34,731 nt of DNA from JBHIBD01 sp046758865 (lineage in GTDB: Bacteria > Planctomycetota > Brocadiia > Brocadiales > Bathyanammoxibiaceae): assembly GCA_046758865.1 (NCBI GenBank), contig JBHIBD010000020.1, forward strand, positions 1-34,731. The letters are read 5' to 3'. Below the pieces are notes generated by a model, which did no database searches, was not told the DNA's origin, and saw only the letters and a list, made by a program, of their open reading frames with translations. Made by a program: the position numbers and the translations under genes. Positions 1-8,436 of the stretch are shown here, one piece after another; the stretch's first letter is position 1; every line of letters starts with the position of its first letter.

Positions 1-32
1 TAACAGCTAACGCCCCTTTATTCAATATTGCA

Positions 33-872
33 ATGTACTATCAGGGTGCTAAAATACCTCATTATTGCCGTAGCGTAACCTTAGACGTCATTCTAGAGAC
101 GCCAATGATGCAAGAGTTGTTAAACGTCATTCAATCATTCAAGAACTGGCCTCTGTGGGGGAAGGCACTTGCAGGCATTTCAGTTGTTGCTGCACTCTTT
201 GGAATCATAAGTTTTCTTTTACAAATATACGATAGAGTAAAGGGCCCTGAGCGGCAAAAGAATATAATTAAAGAAGCGCTTAAGGAAGTAGGTCTGGTCC
301 CGCCCATAACCATTGAGAGGTTTGAAAGGCAACTGGATACTTTTAAGAAAAAGGTTGCTAGCCAGCGGCTTGAGAATGCAATACTTTATTTTAAACTAGG
401 CACGGAAAGACGTGATGATAAAAAATATGAAGAAGCCGTAGATAACTTCCAAAAAGCTCTTGAACTACTCCCACCGGATACGGACGTGGCAGCAGCTGTA
501 CAATTTAACCTAGGCATTGCATACGGCGACTTAGCAGATATAAAAGACAGAGAGAAGAGCTTAGAGCTTGCCACTAATGCATTTAGTAGTGCACTAAAGG
601 TGTACACACCAGAAAAAGATGCAAAAACCCATGCGGGTGTCAAGTTTAACCTAGGCCGCATTTACCTTTTAAAAGCAGATATGTACTGTGAAAAGGAAGA
701 TATTAAGCAAATAAAAAAGTCCCTCAAAATGGCTGAGACCTCATTTACTGAAAGTCTCGAGTTATTCAGAAAACAGGGTATGAAACACTGGGAAGAAGAA
801 GCGGACAAGCAACTTACTGTAGTCAGGGAACTTATTGACCAAGTAGAGAAGATCCTTACCGCAATACAGTGA
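33..872 (+). CDS. Membrane-anchored tetratricopeptide-repeat protein
   Basis: Near the N-terminus (about residues 44-65 of the longest form) there is one hydrophobic helix, followed by a charged linker and helical repeats. Two TPR-like units are readable: the one around the motif KKYEEAVDNFQKALELLP, and others around residues 155-190 and 205-245, with the usual small/aromatic spacing. TPR proteins hold other proteins, so a scaffold role at the inner face of the membrane is inferred; no enzyme motif is visible. The start is uncertain: the reading frame is open to the left edge of the window, the ATG at 33 has no clear ribosome site, and a tandem ATG-ATG at 105/108 just before the hydrophobic helix is an equally good start. 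The next gene (porB) converges on it, so no operon partner is seen inside the window. Confidence 0.75.
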   Translation: MYYQGAKIPHYCRSVTLDVILETPMMQELLNVIQSFKNWPLWGKALAGISVVAALFGIISFLLQIYDRVKGPERQKNIIKEALKEVGLVPPITIERFERQLDTFKKKVASQRLENAILYFKLGTERRDDKKYEEAVDNFQKALELLPPDTDVAAAVQFNLGIAYGDLADIKDREKSLELATNAFSSALKVYTPEKDAKTHAGVKFNLGRIYLLKADMYCEKEDIKQIKKSLKMAETSFTESLELFRKQGMKHWEEEADKQLTVVRELIDQVEKILTAIQ

Positions 873-946
873 AATAGGTTACACGCCGCTCCTCTGGAGT
901 GTCCCTGGTCAAGGCAAGAAACCTTGGGTGAAGGGTTTTACGCCCC

Positions 947-1870
947 TTATGCCTGCTGGGCGCTGGCCACTGCTGCTGCTGGTACACCATCCAACAGTCC
1001 GTATTTCTTTATATTCTCGTCGGCGATTTGCTGGATCTTTTTTATTTCATCTCCTCCGCCAGGTTTTTTGAAGAGGTGTTTGAAGCGCCCTTGTGTCTTG
1101 AGGTATTCCGTGACGGGCTTTTGGGGTTTGGGTATCTTCCTCACCTTTGTTACGACGCTGTTCTCCATCTCGAAGATGGGATAAAGGCCCGTTTCAGCCG
1201 CCAGCTTTGCCACCTTTACTGTCATGGCTGGGTCACTCTTCCATCCCGGAGGGCATGGCACATGTATTTGAAGGTATTTTGGGCCTTTTATGGTCAGGGC
1301 CTTTTTCACCTTTCTTTCAATGTCTTTTGGGTATGCAACCGTGGCCGTGGCAATGTAGACGGCGCCGTGGGCAGCAGCTATGCCGGGCATATCTTTCTTG
1401 CGCAGAGGGTTTCCCCAGGATGCCTTTCCTGCCGGACTGGTGCGAGTATCGCAGTCGAAGGGTGTAAGGCCGCTCCTCTGCACGCCTGTGTTCATGTAAG
1501 CTTCGTTATCATAGCAGACATAGAGTATATCATGCCCACGTTCGAGCATACCACTTAGGGACTGTAGCCCTATGTCGGCCGTGCCGCCGTCTCCGCCTTG
1601 GGCGATTACTTTTGCCTCACCTTCCCTGCCTAGGGCCTTCAGAGCAGCCTCTATGCCCGATGCGACGGCCGCAGAGTTTTCAAACAAGGAGTGTATAAAT
1701 GGTACACCCCAGGCAGACTGGGGCCAGCGTGTAGTAAAGACCTCGAGACAGCCAGTGGCATCTGTGGTAATTATGTTGGGGCCGGCCGCATCCAGCACCA
1801 GCCTTGCACCCATGGCCTCTCCGCAGCCAGAGCATGCAGTGTGCCCAGCCAATAGCAGGTGCTTGTCCAT
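947..1870 (-). CDS. porB: Pyruvate:ferredoxin oxidoreductase, beta subunit
   Basis: This is the thiamine-diphosphate-binding subunit of a four-subunit 2-oxoacid:ferredoxin oxidoreductase, which reversibly converts pyruvate plus CoA to acetyl-CoA, CO2 and reduced ferredoxin in the cytoplasm. Cluster-type cysteines are seen at ACSGCGEAMG (about residues 13-22) and at ATGC (about 39-42). The TPP/Mg site is GGDGGTADIG near residue 92, followed by a YDNEAYMNTG segment, as expected of PorB. The length (307 aa) is normal. It is the last gene of porC-porD-porA-porB, with 4 bp between it and porA. Pyruvate as substrate is inferred from overall resemblance; another 2-oxoacid is possible. Confidence 0.9.
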   Translation of the reverse strand: MDKHLLLAGHTACSGCGEAMGARLVLDAAGPNIITTDATGCLEVFTTRWPQSAWGVPFIHSLFENSAAVASGIEAALKALGREGEAKVIAQGGDGGTADIGLQSLSGMLERGHDILYVCYDNEAYMNTGVQRSGLTPFDCDTRTSPAGKASWGNPLRKKDMPGIAAAHGAVYIATATVAYPKDIERKVKKALTIKGPKYLQIHVPCPPGWKSDPAMTVKVAKLAAETGLYPIFEMENSVVTKVRKIPKPQKPVTEYLKTQGRFKHLFKKPGGGDEIKKIQQIADENIKKYGLLDGVPAAAVASAQQA

Positions 1871-1874
1871 AAAT

Positions 1875-3047
1875 TTATCCTCCTATCAGGGCCTCTTTTA
1901 GGTCAACAAATTTGTCCTCTCGGCTGACCGCTGCCCTGTTATCTATTACATTTACTATGGTTTCTACGTTTATATCCCTGCCGCCCAGGCCTATAATGTG
2001 TCCCTTTATTTGCGGCACAAGTTCTCTGCCGCAGAAGGCGGCCCTGACCTCAGTCGCCAGCACGCCTCCAGAGCCTGGGGAAAAGGCCCTATCCAGCACC
2101 AAGACCTCTTGGGCCCCTTCTAGGGCCTTGCATATCTCCTCCTTTGGGAAGGGACGGAATGTCCTTACCTTGAGCACGCCGACCTTCTGACCCTCCTTTC
2201 TCAGTTTATCTACGGCCTCTCTTATGGTGCTAATTATCGAACCCATGGCCACCAGGATTACCTCTGCATCCTTCGTCATATAGTTGTCTGTAAAGACCCC
2301 TTGATATCTTCCAATCTTCTTCTTAAATTCCATGGCAACGTCCTCTATTACCTGGGCAGAGTCCGTGAGAGCCTTGTCCAGTTGGTAACGAACCTCCATG
2401 TATGCGTCCGGACCCAGCATAGCACCATAGGTCAGGGGGTTCTTTGGGGTCAGATAGTGTTGAGGGTTATAAGGTGGAAGAAACTCGTCTGCCTCTGCCT
2501 GGGAGATAAGCTCTACTGGCTCATAGGCATGTGTGAGTACGAAACCGTCCATGCATACCATTACGGGTAGCATGACGTCTGGGTGTTCTGCTATTCGGAA
2601 GGCCTGGAGGTGTAGGTCGCTGGCCTCTTGGATATCTTCGGCGTAGAGCTGTATCCAGGCTGCATCTCTAACAGAGATAGAGTCCTGTTGGTCGTTCCAG
2701 ATATTTATGGGCGATGATATTGCCCTGTTGGCGCAGGTAAGTACTACTGGTAATCTCATACCAGATATGTTGAAAAGCACTTCTGCCATCAACAGCATAC
2801 CCTGGGAGGTGGTAGCGGTATATGCGCGTGCCCCTGTGGCACTGGCCCCTAAGACCACGGATGCTGCGGAGAATTCGCTCTCCACGTTTACATACTCGGC
2901 CTTAAGGAGGCCATTGGCCACCATGGCAGATAATTCCTCAACGATATGGGTCTGTGGTGTTATTGGATACGCCGAGATCACGTTGGGTCTGCAAACCCTA
3001 ACCGTCTCTGCAACGGCCTTAGAGCCTTCGGTAAAAGTTTTCGCCAC
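1875..3047 (-). CDS. porA: Pyruvate:ferredoxin oxidoreductase, alpha subunit
   Basis: This is the large alpha subunit (390 aa) of the ferredoxin oxidoreductase, with the pyrimidine-binding domain first (motif ISAYPITPQTHIVEEL near residue 25, and the glutamate in VNVESEFSA that activates thiamine) and the transketolase-C-like domain after about residue 255 (ILVAMGSIISTIREAV). It pairs with PorB to form the active site. It lies 2 bp downstream of porD and 4 bp upstream of porB, so the subunits are almost certainly co-translated. Reduced ferredoxin from this complex could feed the radical SAM and other iron-sulfur enzymes encoded nearby, although that is only inference from shared neighbourhood. 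Confidence 0.92.
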   Translation of the reverse strand: MAKTFTEGSKAVAETVRVCRPNVISAYPITPQTHIVEELSAMVANGLLKAEYVNVESEFSAASVVLGASATGARAYTATTSQGMLLMAEVLFNISGMRLPVVLTCANRAISSPINIWNDQQDSISVRDAAWIQLYAEDIQEASDLHLQAFRIAEHPDVMLPVMVCMDGFVLTHAYEPVELISQAEADEFLPPYNPQHYLTPKNPLTYGAMLGPDAYMEVRYQLDKALTDSAQVIEDVAMEFKKKIGRYQGVFTDNYMTKDAEVILVAMGSIISTIREAVDKLRKEGQKVGVLKVRTFRPFPKEEICKALEGAQEVLVLDRAFSPGSGGVLATEVRAAFCGRELVPQIKGHIIGLGGRDINVETIVNVIDNRAAVSREDKFVDLKEALIGG

Positions 3048-3049
3048 GT

Positions 3050-3310
3050 CTATTTCTCCTCAATTACCATTTCTATGTCGTCCACGGGGCACTCTTCAGC
3101 ACAGAGACCGCACCCCTTACAGTAGTTGGGGTCGAAGTTAAAATTTTTCTCCGATATGCGGAAAACACAGCCTTCTGGGCAAATCGTGGCGCACATCCTG
3201 CAATCTATGCAGGTCTTGTGCAAATAGACTGGTCTATAGTTTCTCCATGTACCTGTATGATTCTCCAGGCTTGTGCCGGGCTGGACAATCCCGCCTTGGA
3301 CAATCTTCAT
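3050..3310 (-). CDS. porD: Pyruvate:ferredoxin oxidoreductase, delta (ferredoxin) subunit
   Basis: This is a small 86-residue ferredoxin-type subunit with two complete [4Fe-4S] motifs, CIDCRMCATICP and CKGCGLCAEECP, separated by a spacer that contains a further cysteine (GCVF). It relays electrons from the TPP centre of PorA/PorB to soluble ferredoxin. Its ATG overlaps the porC stop by 4 bp, and it ends 2 bp before porA, so it is translationally coupled on both sides. The N-terminal segment (WRNYRPVY) before the first cluster is typical of PorD. Confidence 0.93.
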   Translation of the reverse strand: MKIVQGGIVQPGTSLENHTGTWRNYRPVYLHKTCIDCRMCATICPEGCVFRISEKNFNFDPNYCKGCGLCAEECPVDDIEMVIEEK

Positions 3311-3855
3311 CGCTTCTTCTCCTTTATGAAATCAAATCCCTTTTGGGCAGCCGCGAGGTTCTTTTTTGCAATTTCACTGGGGAACCTGTGCTCAATCGCC
3401 TTGCGTATGCCATCGAGGCTTATCTGGCCACTGGCAGCGGCAAAGGCACCCAGGATAGCGGTGTTTACTATCGGCATGCCCAAGGTCTCAATAGCCAGTT
3501 CTGCAGCCGGAACGGTCTTTACCTGGGAATTCACATTTAACCCGAGCTCATTTGGCATCTTCTTTGTGTTTACTATTACGAGTCCCCCTGGCTTTAGACC
3601 GTCCAGCACGGGCACAGTTCCCAGTAGTGTCAGGTCTTGGACAATGATGTAGTCAGGGTGAAGGATTGGTGTCCTGATCCGGATTGGCTTATCGCTTATC
3701 CTTACGTATGTGGTTACAGGTGACCCTGTCCTTTCCGAACCAAATGATGGTAGGGCCTGTGCGTATTTACCATCGCTAAATGCCGCAAAACCAATTAGTT
3801 CGCCAGAGGTTACAACGCCTTGTCCTCCGCGACCATGAATCCTTATCTCTATCAT
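3307..3855 (-). CDS. porC: Pyruvate:ferredoxin oxidoreductase, gamma subunit
   Basis: This is the gamma subunit (182 aa from the chosen start), with the family opening MIEIRIHGRGGQGVVT, a nucleotide-fold motif that binds CoA-related substrate in known PORs. The frame is open 12 codons further upstream, but the ATG at 3855 has a very strong ribosome site (AGGAGGAG) immediately before it and begins exactly at the conserved region, so I take this start. It is the first gene of the por operon; the next gene, porD, overlaps its stop by 4 bp. The usual order gamma-delta-alpha-beta of ancestral PORs is kept. Confidence 0.92.
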   Translation of the reverse strand: MIEIRIHGRGGQGVVTSGELIGFAAFSDGKYAQALPSFGSERTGSPVTTYVRISDKPIRIRTPILHPDYIIVQDLTLLGTVPVLDGLKPGGLVIVNTKKMPNELGLNVNSQVKTVPAAELAIETLGMPIVNTAILGAFAAASGQISLDGIRKAIEHRFPSEIAKKNLAAAQKGFDFIKEKKR

Positions 3856-4151
3856 TTCTCCTCCTCTGGGACTGTCCACACAGCACAGCAAAGCAAGGTG
3901 ACTTGGATTGTGTATATACTCATGCCGTGGCGTGGATAAGTATACATCTACTTTATATCATTTTGGGGGCTTTATCAATATATTTTTGCGTGCAGTTTTG
4001 TCTTTAAAAGGATGCCACAAGCACTTTCCTGTTCTCTTTGGTTGTGTTACAAGAGGTGCGTGAGGGAAAGAATACCATATTGACCTGCTCGTGGTCTTCT
4101 GCGAAGGCGGAAGAAAAGTACAGAGCGAGGGGCCTTTGAGCGACTATCAAA
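3856..4151. other. Intergenic leader of the por operon
   Basis: This stretch of about 300 bp lies between the universal stress gene and porC, both on the minus strand. It is AT-rich in the middle. On the minus strand a TTGATA box (3973-3978) is followed after only 15 bp by TATAAA (3952-3957), which could be a weak promoter for por; the short spacer makes it doubtful. I found no convincing terminator, riboswitch or small gene here. Confidence 0.3.
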
Positions 4152-4619
4152 TCATTCTTCGTCAAATATCTCAAAGGAGCAATTGGCCGTCTCCATCAGC
4201 TTGTTTATATCCGAGCCTAGGATAAAACGCGAGAGACTGGAGCGCTTTTTCCTGGTGACGATGGCGGTCTGTATTTTTCTCTCCGTTAAGAGTTTTTCAC
4301 ACTCCTCAAAGAAATCACCCTCACGAAACACGGTATCACAAGGCACGCTCTCTTTGTCGGCCATTGCCTTAATCTCTTTTAGGAGGGCCTTGCCTCTGTC
4401 CTCATACTCCTCGATAATATGTTTATATGCCTCCTCGCTGGGCTTATAGCCCAAATAGGCCTCGTCCTCCAGCTTCTTAAAGATGCTTTCCGGGAGCTTA
4501 CTATCCATGACAAATAGGACCAGTAGTTGTGAATTCCTCTTTCTAGCCATTTCGATGGCATAATTTATTGACCTGCAAGAGAGCCTCTGGGTGGATATTA
4601 TAAGGAGGATATTTTCCAT
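4152..4619 (-). CDS. Universal stress protein (UspA family)
   Basis: The protein is 155 residues with the alternating beta/alpha pattern of the USP fold: a first strand NILLIIS, a long helix SINYAIEMARKR, a second strand LLVLFVMD, and near the end a nucleotide-loop region (VTRKKRSSLSRFILGSDINKL) resembling the G-x9-G-S/T ATP-binding loop, although the first glycine is replaced by a basic residue. This hints at weak or altered ATP binding. It starts 17 bp downstream of the DASS transporter on the same strand, a common pairing in which a cytosolic USP is thought to modulate a membrane carrier. No strong ribosome site precedes the ATG, consistent with coupling to the upstream gene. Confidence 0.75.
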   Translation of the reverse strand: MENILLIISTQRLSCRSINYAIEMARKRNSQLLVLFVMDSKLPESIFKKLEDEAYLGYKPSEEAYKHIIEEYEDRGKALLKEIKAMADKESVPCDTVFREGDFFEECEKLLTERKIQTAIVTRKKRSSLSRFILGSDINKLMETANCSFEIFDEE

Positions 4620-4636
4620 AAAATTATTATATCAAA

Positions 4637-6127
4637 CTATTGTATGACATTGTACCCAAGGAATGGCCAGTAAAATTTGGCCACCAACATAAACACCACC
4701 CAGGCAATTATGTTCATGCACAGGCCGGCCTTTATGAAGTCACTTCTGCTGAGAAACCCTGAAGAGTATGCAATAGCAGTGGCAGGGGAGCCCATAGGCA
4801 GCATAAAGGCCAGTCCTGCGGACAGGGTCACAGTAAAAGTAATTGCTTCAGGAGATATACCATATGTGTGTGAAATATTCAAGCATACAGGTAACAACAC
4901 AGCCACCACCGCAGTGTTGCTCATTACTTCTGTCAGGAATTTAGCCAGTAATGCCATAATGGCCACCAGCAGCAAGGGGTGCTCAGTGACATTTCCCACC
5001 AATATGTTAGTTAGCCAGGGTGCAGCTCCCGAAGTATTCATTGCACTGCCCAGTGCAATGGCCCCACCATACATCAATATGATACCCCAGTTTACGCTCT
5101 CCTCCACCTGTTTCCACTCTACCAACCTGAGTACGAACAGGAGCACGACTGCCCCGAGTGCAGTGTTAGCGAGCCCTATCTGCTCCCTGAAGAATATCCA
5201 GCAGAAAATAGTTGCCACCATTATCCCCGACACCACATAGGCCCTCGGGGGCAGTTTTCCCATTGTCTTTCTTTTCTGCATCAGGGTATTGTGGGCAACA
5301 CTGATATCATTTATCTCACAGGGAAAAAATATGCGGAAGACAATCTCCCCGAAAAATAGCATTATGAGCACAATTGGCATATCCGCCACCATCCACTGCA
5401 AGAAGCCCATCTTCACCCCACTGACCTCCTCCAGCATTGCTATGGCCAGAGGTGCCCTTGCTCCGCCAAGGAAAGTGGCTATACCGCCTATTACGCAACC
5501 CCAGCACATGGCCAGGAAGAGGGTTTTCCCGTAATTGCTTCTCATAGGTATAAGCCTCTGTGCCATCGCAAGCTCAAAGACGATTAGATACATCATGGCC
5601 GCCACAGCGTGCTCGGACATCCAAAAGGACATAAAGGCACAGAAGAGGTATATAGTACACCTGAGAGTGAGAGGGCTCTTGCCAAAGGATGCAAGAAAGA
5701 ACATTGCCATACGGGAGCTTATGCCATGCTGTGCCAGAATTGCCGCCAGTATGAATGCGCCCAGAATGAAAAAGACTGCCTCGTTACCAAAAAGCGCATA
5801 CGCCTCCTTGGTCTCCATTACACCAAGGAGAGATATCAACAGGATAGCCAGTATGCTGGTTATGTGTAGGGGGATTACGTGACTTATCCACAGACCGGCA
5901 CAGAGAACAAAGATGGACAGGGTCTTCTGGCCCTCCAGGGTTAAACCCTCAGGAGTGGGCAACAGGAGTGTTGCTACCGCAGCGGCAAAGAGGTATATAA
6001 TTATCTGATAGGCGACGTGTCGCTTTAAAAACCTACCTGCCCTTGTTAGGCTCGACCTGAACCCGGCCTCCCTCTCTATACGCATACGCTTCTTTTCTAG
6101 GACGTGTTCGAGGTTTGATTTGGCCAT
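4637..6127 (-). CDS. DASS/SLC13-family anion or dicarboxylate transporter
   Basis: This is a 496-residue polytopic inner-membrane protein with about a dozen hydrophobic helices after a basic N-terminal tail of some 40 residues. The second SNT signature of the divalent anion:sodium symporter family is intact (VMSNTAVVAVLLP, residues 402-413). The first one, in the matching segment FWMSEHAVAAMM (about 168-179), reads SEH instead of SNT, so the sodium/substrate site is modified. Family members carry sulfate, succinate, citrate and related anions; the substrate cannot be read from sequence. A ribosome site (AGGGG) lies 6-7 bp before the ATG. It sits between an Rrf2-type regulator and a universal stress protein, all on the minus strand, probably one transcription unit. 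Confidence 0.85.
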   Translation of the reverse strand: MAKSNLEHVLEKKRMRIEREAGFRSSLTRAGRFLKRHVAYQIIIYLFAAAVATLLLPTPEGLTLEGQKTLSIFVLCAGLWISHVIPLHITSILAILLISLLGVMETKEAYALFGNEAVFFILGAFILAAILAQHGISSRMAMFFLASFGKSPLTLRCTIYLFCAFMSFWMSEHAVAAMMYLIVFELAMAQRLIPMRSNYGKTLFLAMCWGCVIGGIATFLGGARAPLAIAMLEEVSGVKMGFLQWMVADMPIVLIMLFFGEIVFRIFFPCEINDISVAHNTLMQKRKTMGKLPPRAYVVSGIMVATIFCWIFFREQIGLANTALGAVVLLFVLRLVEWKQVEESVNWGIILMYGGAIALGSAMNTSGAAPWLTNILVGNVTEHPLLLVAIMALLAKFLTEVMSNTAVVAVLLPVCLNISHTYGISPEAITFTVTLSAGLAFMLPMGSPATAIAYSSGFLSRSDFIKAGLCMNIIAWVVFMLVAKFYWPFLGYNVIQ

Positions 6128-6200
6128 TTGTACCCCTAAAGGTTCAAAGAAAAATGTCCACTAGACAAGTAGACTTTACTTGAAAAAATTTTTAGCCCCT

Positions 6201-6632
6201 CTATCTGAGGTTATTCAGGGTATTTACACGTTGTAATAGGTCAGCTAAGGTAGTATCGTCTAAGACCCTGGCAACGGCGTTCCTAACGTCTTGCATAACA
6301 CTCTTTACGGCACAGCCAATCTCCGCCGGACAGCTTTCATATTCAACGCGGCTTACACAGCCCATAGGGGCTATCGTGCCATCAAGGACTCTTATTACCT
6401 CACCCAATGTAATCTGCTCGGGCGGTCTGGCTAGGCTGTAGCCACCTTTTAGACCCATCTTACTGCGAAGGATTCCTGCCTTCCTGAGGGAAAGAAGGAT
6501 ACTTTCAAGGAACTTGGTGGGCAGTTTTTCCATCGAAGATATCTCTTTAATCTGCACAGAACCCTTTTTATGTCTTAGGGATAGATACAGGAGGGCTCTC
6601 AGGGCATAGTCTGTCTTTTTTGATAGTTTCAC
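6201..6632 (-). CDS. Rrf2-family transcriptional regulator, probable Fe-S sensor
   Basis: This is a 143-residue winged-helix regulator. The opening MKLSKKTDYALRALLYL and the wing motif GLKGGYSLARP are hallmarks of the Rrf2/IscR/NsrR family. Three cysteines at 92, 101 and 107 (spacing C-x8-C-x5-C) match the cluster-binding region of IscR/NsrR/RsrR-type members, so a [2Fe-2S] or [4Fe-4S] cluster sensing redox, NO or iron state is inferred. It is first in a minus-strand group with the DASS transporter (73 bp downstream) and the universal stress gene, which are its likely targets besides itself. A consensus promoter and a 20-bp palindrome immediately upstream suggest autoregulation. Confidence 0.88.
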   Translation of the reverse strand: MKLSKKTDYALRALLYLSLRHKKGSVQIKEISSMEKLPTKFLESILLSLRKAGILRSKMGLKGGYSLARPPEQITLGEVIRVLDGTIAPMGCVSRVEYESCPAEIGCAVKSVMQDVRNAVARVLDDTTLADLLQRVNTLNNLR

Positions 6633-6652
6633 AAGTTTTCCCTATCTTTATA

Positions 6653-6672
6653 ACAAATTCTACAGAATTTGT
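6653..6672. promoter_or_regulatory. Palindromic operator upstream of the Rrf2 gene
   Basis: A perfect 9-bp inverted repeat (ACAAATTCT - ac - AGAATTTGT) lies 4 bp downstream of the -10 box on the minus strand, that is, over the expected transcription start. Rrf2 proteins bind as dimers to palindromes of this size, so this is a good candidate for a self-repression site. The protein-DNA link is inferred from position. Confidence 0.65.
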
Positions 6673-6676
6673 AGAC

Positions 6677-6704
6677 ATTATATTAATTTCCACCCCACTG
6701 TCAA
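6677..6704 (-). promoter_or_regulatory. Sigma-70 promoter of the Rrf2-DASS-usp unit
   Basis: Read on the minus strand there is an exact TTGACA (-35, 6704-6699), a 16-bp spacer and an exact TATAAT (-10, 6682-6677). Transcription would start near 6670, inside the palindrome, about 38 nt before the Rrf2 start codon. Confidence 0.75.
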
Positions 6705-6929
6705 GACTTTTTTAAAAGGGGATTGCGAATGCGCTAAGGGGTGCACCAACGATACGGGAAAAAATGGGTATTGCAGAGTATCATGCCAGAGACAAATTTC
6801 CGCCAGAAACAATGTGTAGCCACCGGAACTGTCCCTACCTTATCTTGTACTTGCCTCTCAAAGTGAATGGCCACAACGGGTCAACTATTTGAAGGAGACA
6901 CTGATACCCTTTGGGAGGCGTGTTAGGGT
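6705..6929. other. Intergenic region without visible gene
   Basis: This is the middle part of the divergent spacer between the Rrf2 gene and hpnJ. I see no reading frame with gene-like composition, no terminator and no recognisable RNA. Short pyrimidine/purine runs only. Confidence 0.4.
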
Positions 6930-6957
6930 TTGACAACGTGAACGTTTTGTTTAAAAT
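6930..6957 (+). promoter_or_regulatory. Promoter of the hpnJ operon
   Basis: The sequence has an exact TTGACA (6930-6935), a 16-bp spacer and TAAAAT (6952-6957, five of six consensus bases). A 12-bp palindrome, AACGTGAACGTT (6935-6946), fills the start of the spacer and could be an operator. The start codon follows about 45 bp downstream with a good ribosome site (AAGGAG at 6991-6996). Confidence 0.6.
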
Positions 6958-7005
6958 ACTTTCTACTTATTTTTATGCTGGAGGCATAATAAGGAGTGGA
7001 GCAGG

Positions 7006-8436
7006 GTGAAGGTTGCGTTTCTAAATCCACCATCATATGAAGATTTCGACGGTGGAGCGGGTTCCCGCTACCAGGCAACACGGGAGGTAACCAGCTTTTG
7101 GTATCCGACCTGGCTGTGCTACCCGGCAGGTATGATTCCCGGGAGTCGGGTAATTGACGCACCTGCCGAACACCTTAATCTTGAAAGAACCCTCTCCATT
7201 GTAAAGGACTTTGAACTTGTTGTCCTATACACAAGTACTGCCTCCTTTGCAATGGATGTTAAGACTGCCGAAACAATAAAGACCACAAATAGAAACGCCA
7301 AGGTTGCCCTTGTGGGTCCGCACATAAGTATATTGCCTGATGAAGCACTCAAGGTATCTGATGCGATAGACTTCGTGTGCAGGCGTGAGTTTGATTATTC
7401 TATAAAGGAGTTTGCTGAAGGGAAACCGCTCAGCGAGATAGATGGTATAAGCTATAGGAGTAACGGCAATATTGTTCACAATAATAACAGGGAATATATT
7501 AGGGACCTGGATGCCCTTCCGTTTGTGGTCGAGGTCTATAAGAGAGACCTTGACATCCGTAATTATCACATTCCATATCTCCGCCATCCGTATGTTTCCA
7601 TTTATACGGGCAGGGGGTGTCCCGCTCAGTGCATCTTCTGTCTCTGGCCACAGACTTTTACTGGCAACACTTATAGGGTAAGGAGCCCGGATAATGTTGT
7701 AGAAGAGGTAAGGCTGGCCCTTAAATACTTTCCTGAGGCGAAAGAGATATTTTTCGATGATGATACCTTTACCGCAAATAGTGCCAGGGCACGAGAGCTT
7801 GCCACGAAACTGAAGCCCCTTGACATCACTTGGAGCACCACCAGCCGTGCCACCACGGACGTTGAAACCCTGAAGGCAATGAAGGACTCCGGCCTAAGGC
7901 TCCTGGTGGTGGGGTACGAGACTGGCAGTCAGGAAATTCTTAATAATGTGAAAAAAGGTGTGACACTTGAGCAAGTCGAGGAGTTTACGAGGAATTGCCA
8001 AAGGCTCAAGATACAGATTCACGGTGCGTTTATACTGGGTCTGCCCGAGGAGACCCCAGGGACCGTTGAGGAGTCTATCCGTTTTGCATGTAAGCTTAAC
8101 CCGGATACAATCCAGGTCTCTCTTGCCTCACCTTACCCAGGCACACAGCTGTATGAATTATGCAGGGACAAGGGATACCTTGTGGAGGACAACTTAGTAA
8201 GCGAAAGAGGCTACCAGAAATGCAGCGTGCAGTACCCTGGTATGAGCAGCATGGAAATATACAATGCGGTCGAGAGATTCTACAAGAGATTCTACTATAG
8301 ACCCAGGTTTATAGGAAAGACGCTAATAAAGATGCTGTTCGACAAACAGGAGAGGAGAAGGATACTCAAAGAAGGGGCAGAGTTCAAGGAGTTTCTGTCC
8401 AGGAGGAAGGAGATAGTAAAGGGCAAGACATGTTAG
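7006..8436 (+). CDS. hpnJ: Hopanoid biosynthesis radical SAM protein HpnJ
   Basis: The 476-residue protein opens with the stretch FLNPPSYEDFDGGAGSRYQ, followed by SFWYPTWLCYPAG, which I recognise as the HpnJ signature. The radical SAM cluster motif GCPAQCIFC (cysteines 205, 209, 212) sits in the second half, after a B12-binding-like N-terminal Rossmann region (VGPHISILPDEAL). In characterised hopanoid producers HpnJ rearranges the glucosamine attached to bacteriohopanetetrol into the cyclitol ether headgroup, using reduced ferredoxin or flavodoxin. Start is a GTG with AAGGAG 9 bp before it. The next gene overlaps by 7 bp, and hpnK follows, so the cyclitol-ether pathway is grouped here, with hpnI on the facing strand. 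Confidence 0.88.
   Translation: MKVAFLNPPSYEDFDGGAGSRYQATREVTSFWYPTWLCYPAGMIPGSRVIDAPAEHLNLERTLSIVKDFELVVLYTSTASFAMDVKTAETIKTTNRNAKVALVGPHISILPDEALKVSDAIDFVCRREFDYSIKEFAEGKPLSEIDGISYRSNGNIVHNNNREYIRDLDALPFVVEVYKRDLDIRNYHIPYLRHPYVSIYTGRGCPAQCIFCLWPQTFTGNTYRVRSPDNVVEEVRLALKYFPEAKEIFFDDDTFTANSARARELATKLKPLDITWSTTSRATTDVETLKAMKDSGLRLLVVGYETGSQEILNNVKKGVTLEQVEEFTRNCQRLKIQIHGAFILGLPEETPGTVEESIRFACKLNPDTIQVSLASPYPGTQLYELCRDKGYLVEDNLVSERGYQKCSVQYPGMSSMEIYNAVERFYKRFYYRPRFIGKTLIKMLFDKQERRRILKEGAEFKEFLSRRKEIVKGKTC

Noticed and set aside
3952..3978. Strong promoter for the por operon
   Set aside because: The -35/-10-like pair has only 15 bp between boxes, too short for confidence; it is recorded as a weak possibility only.
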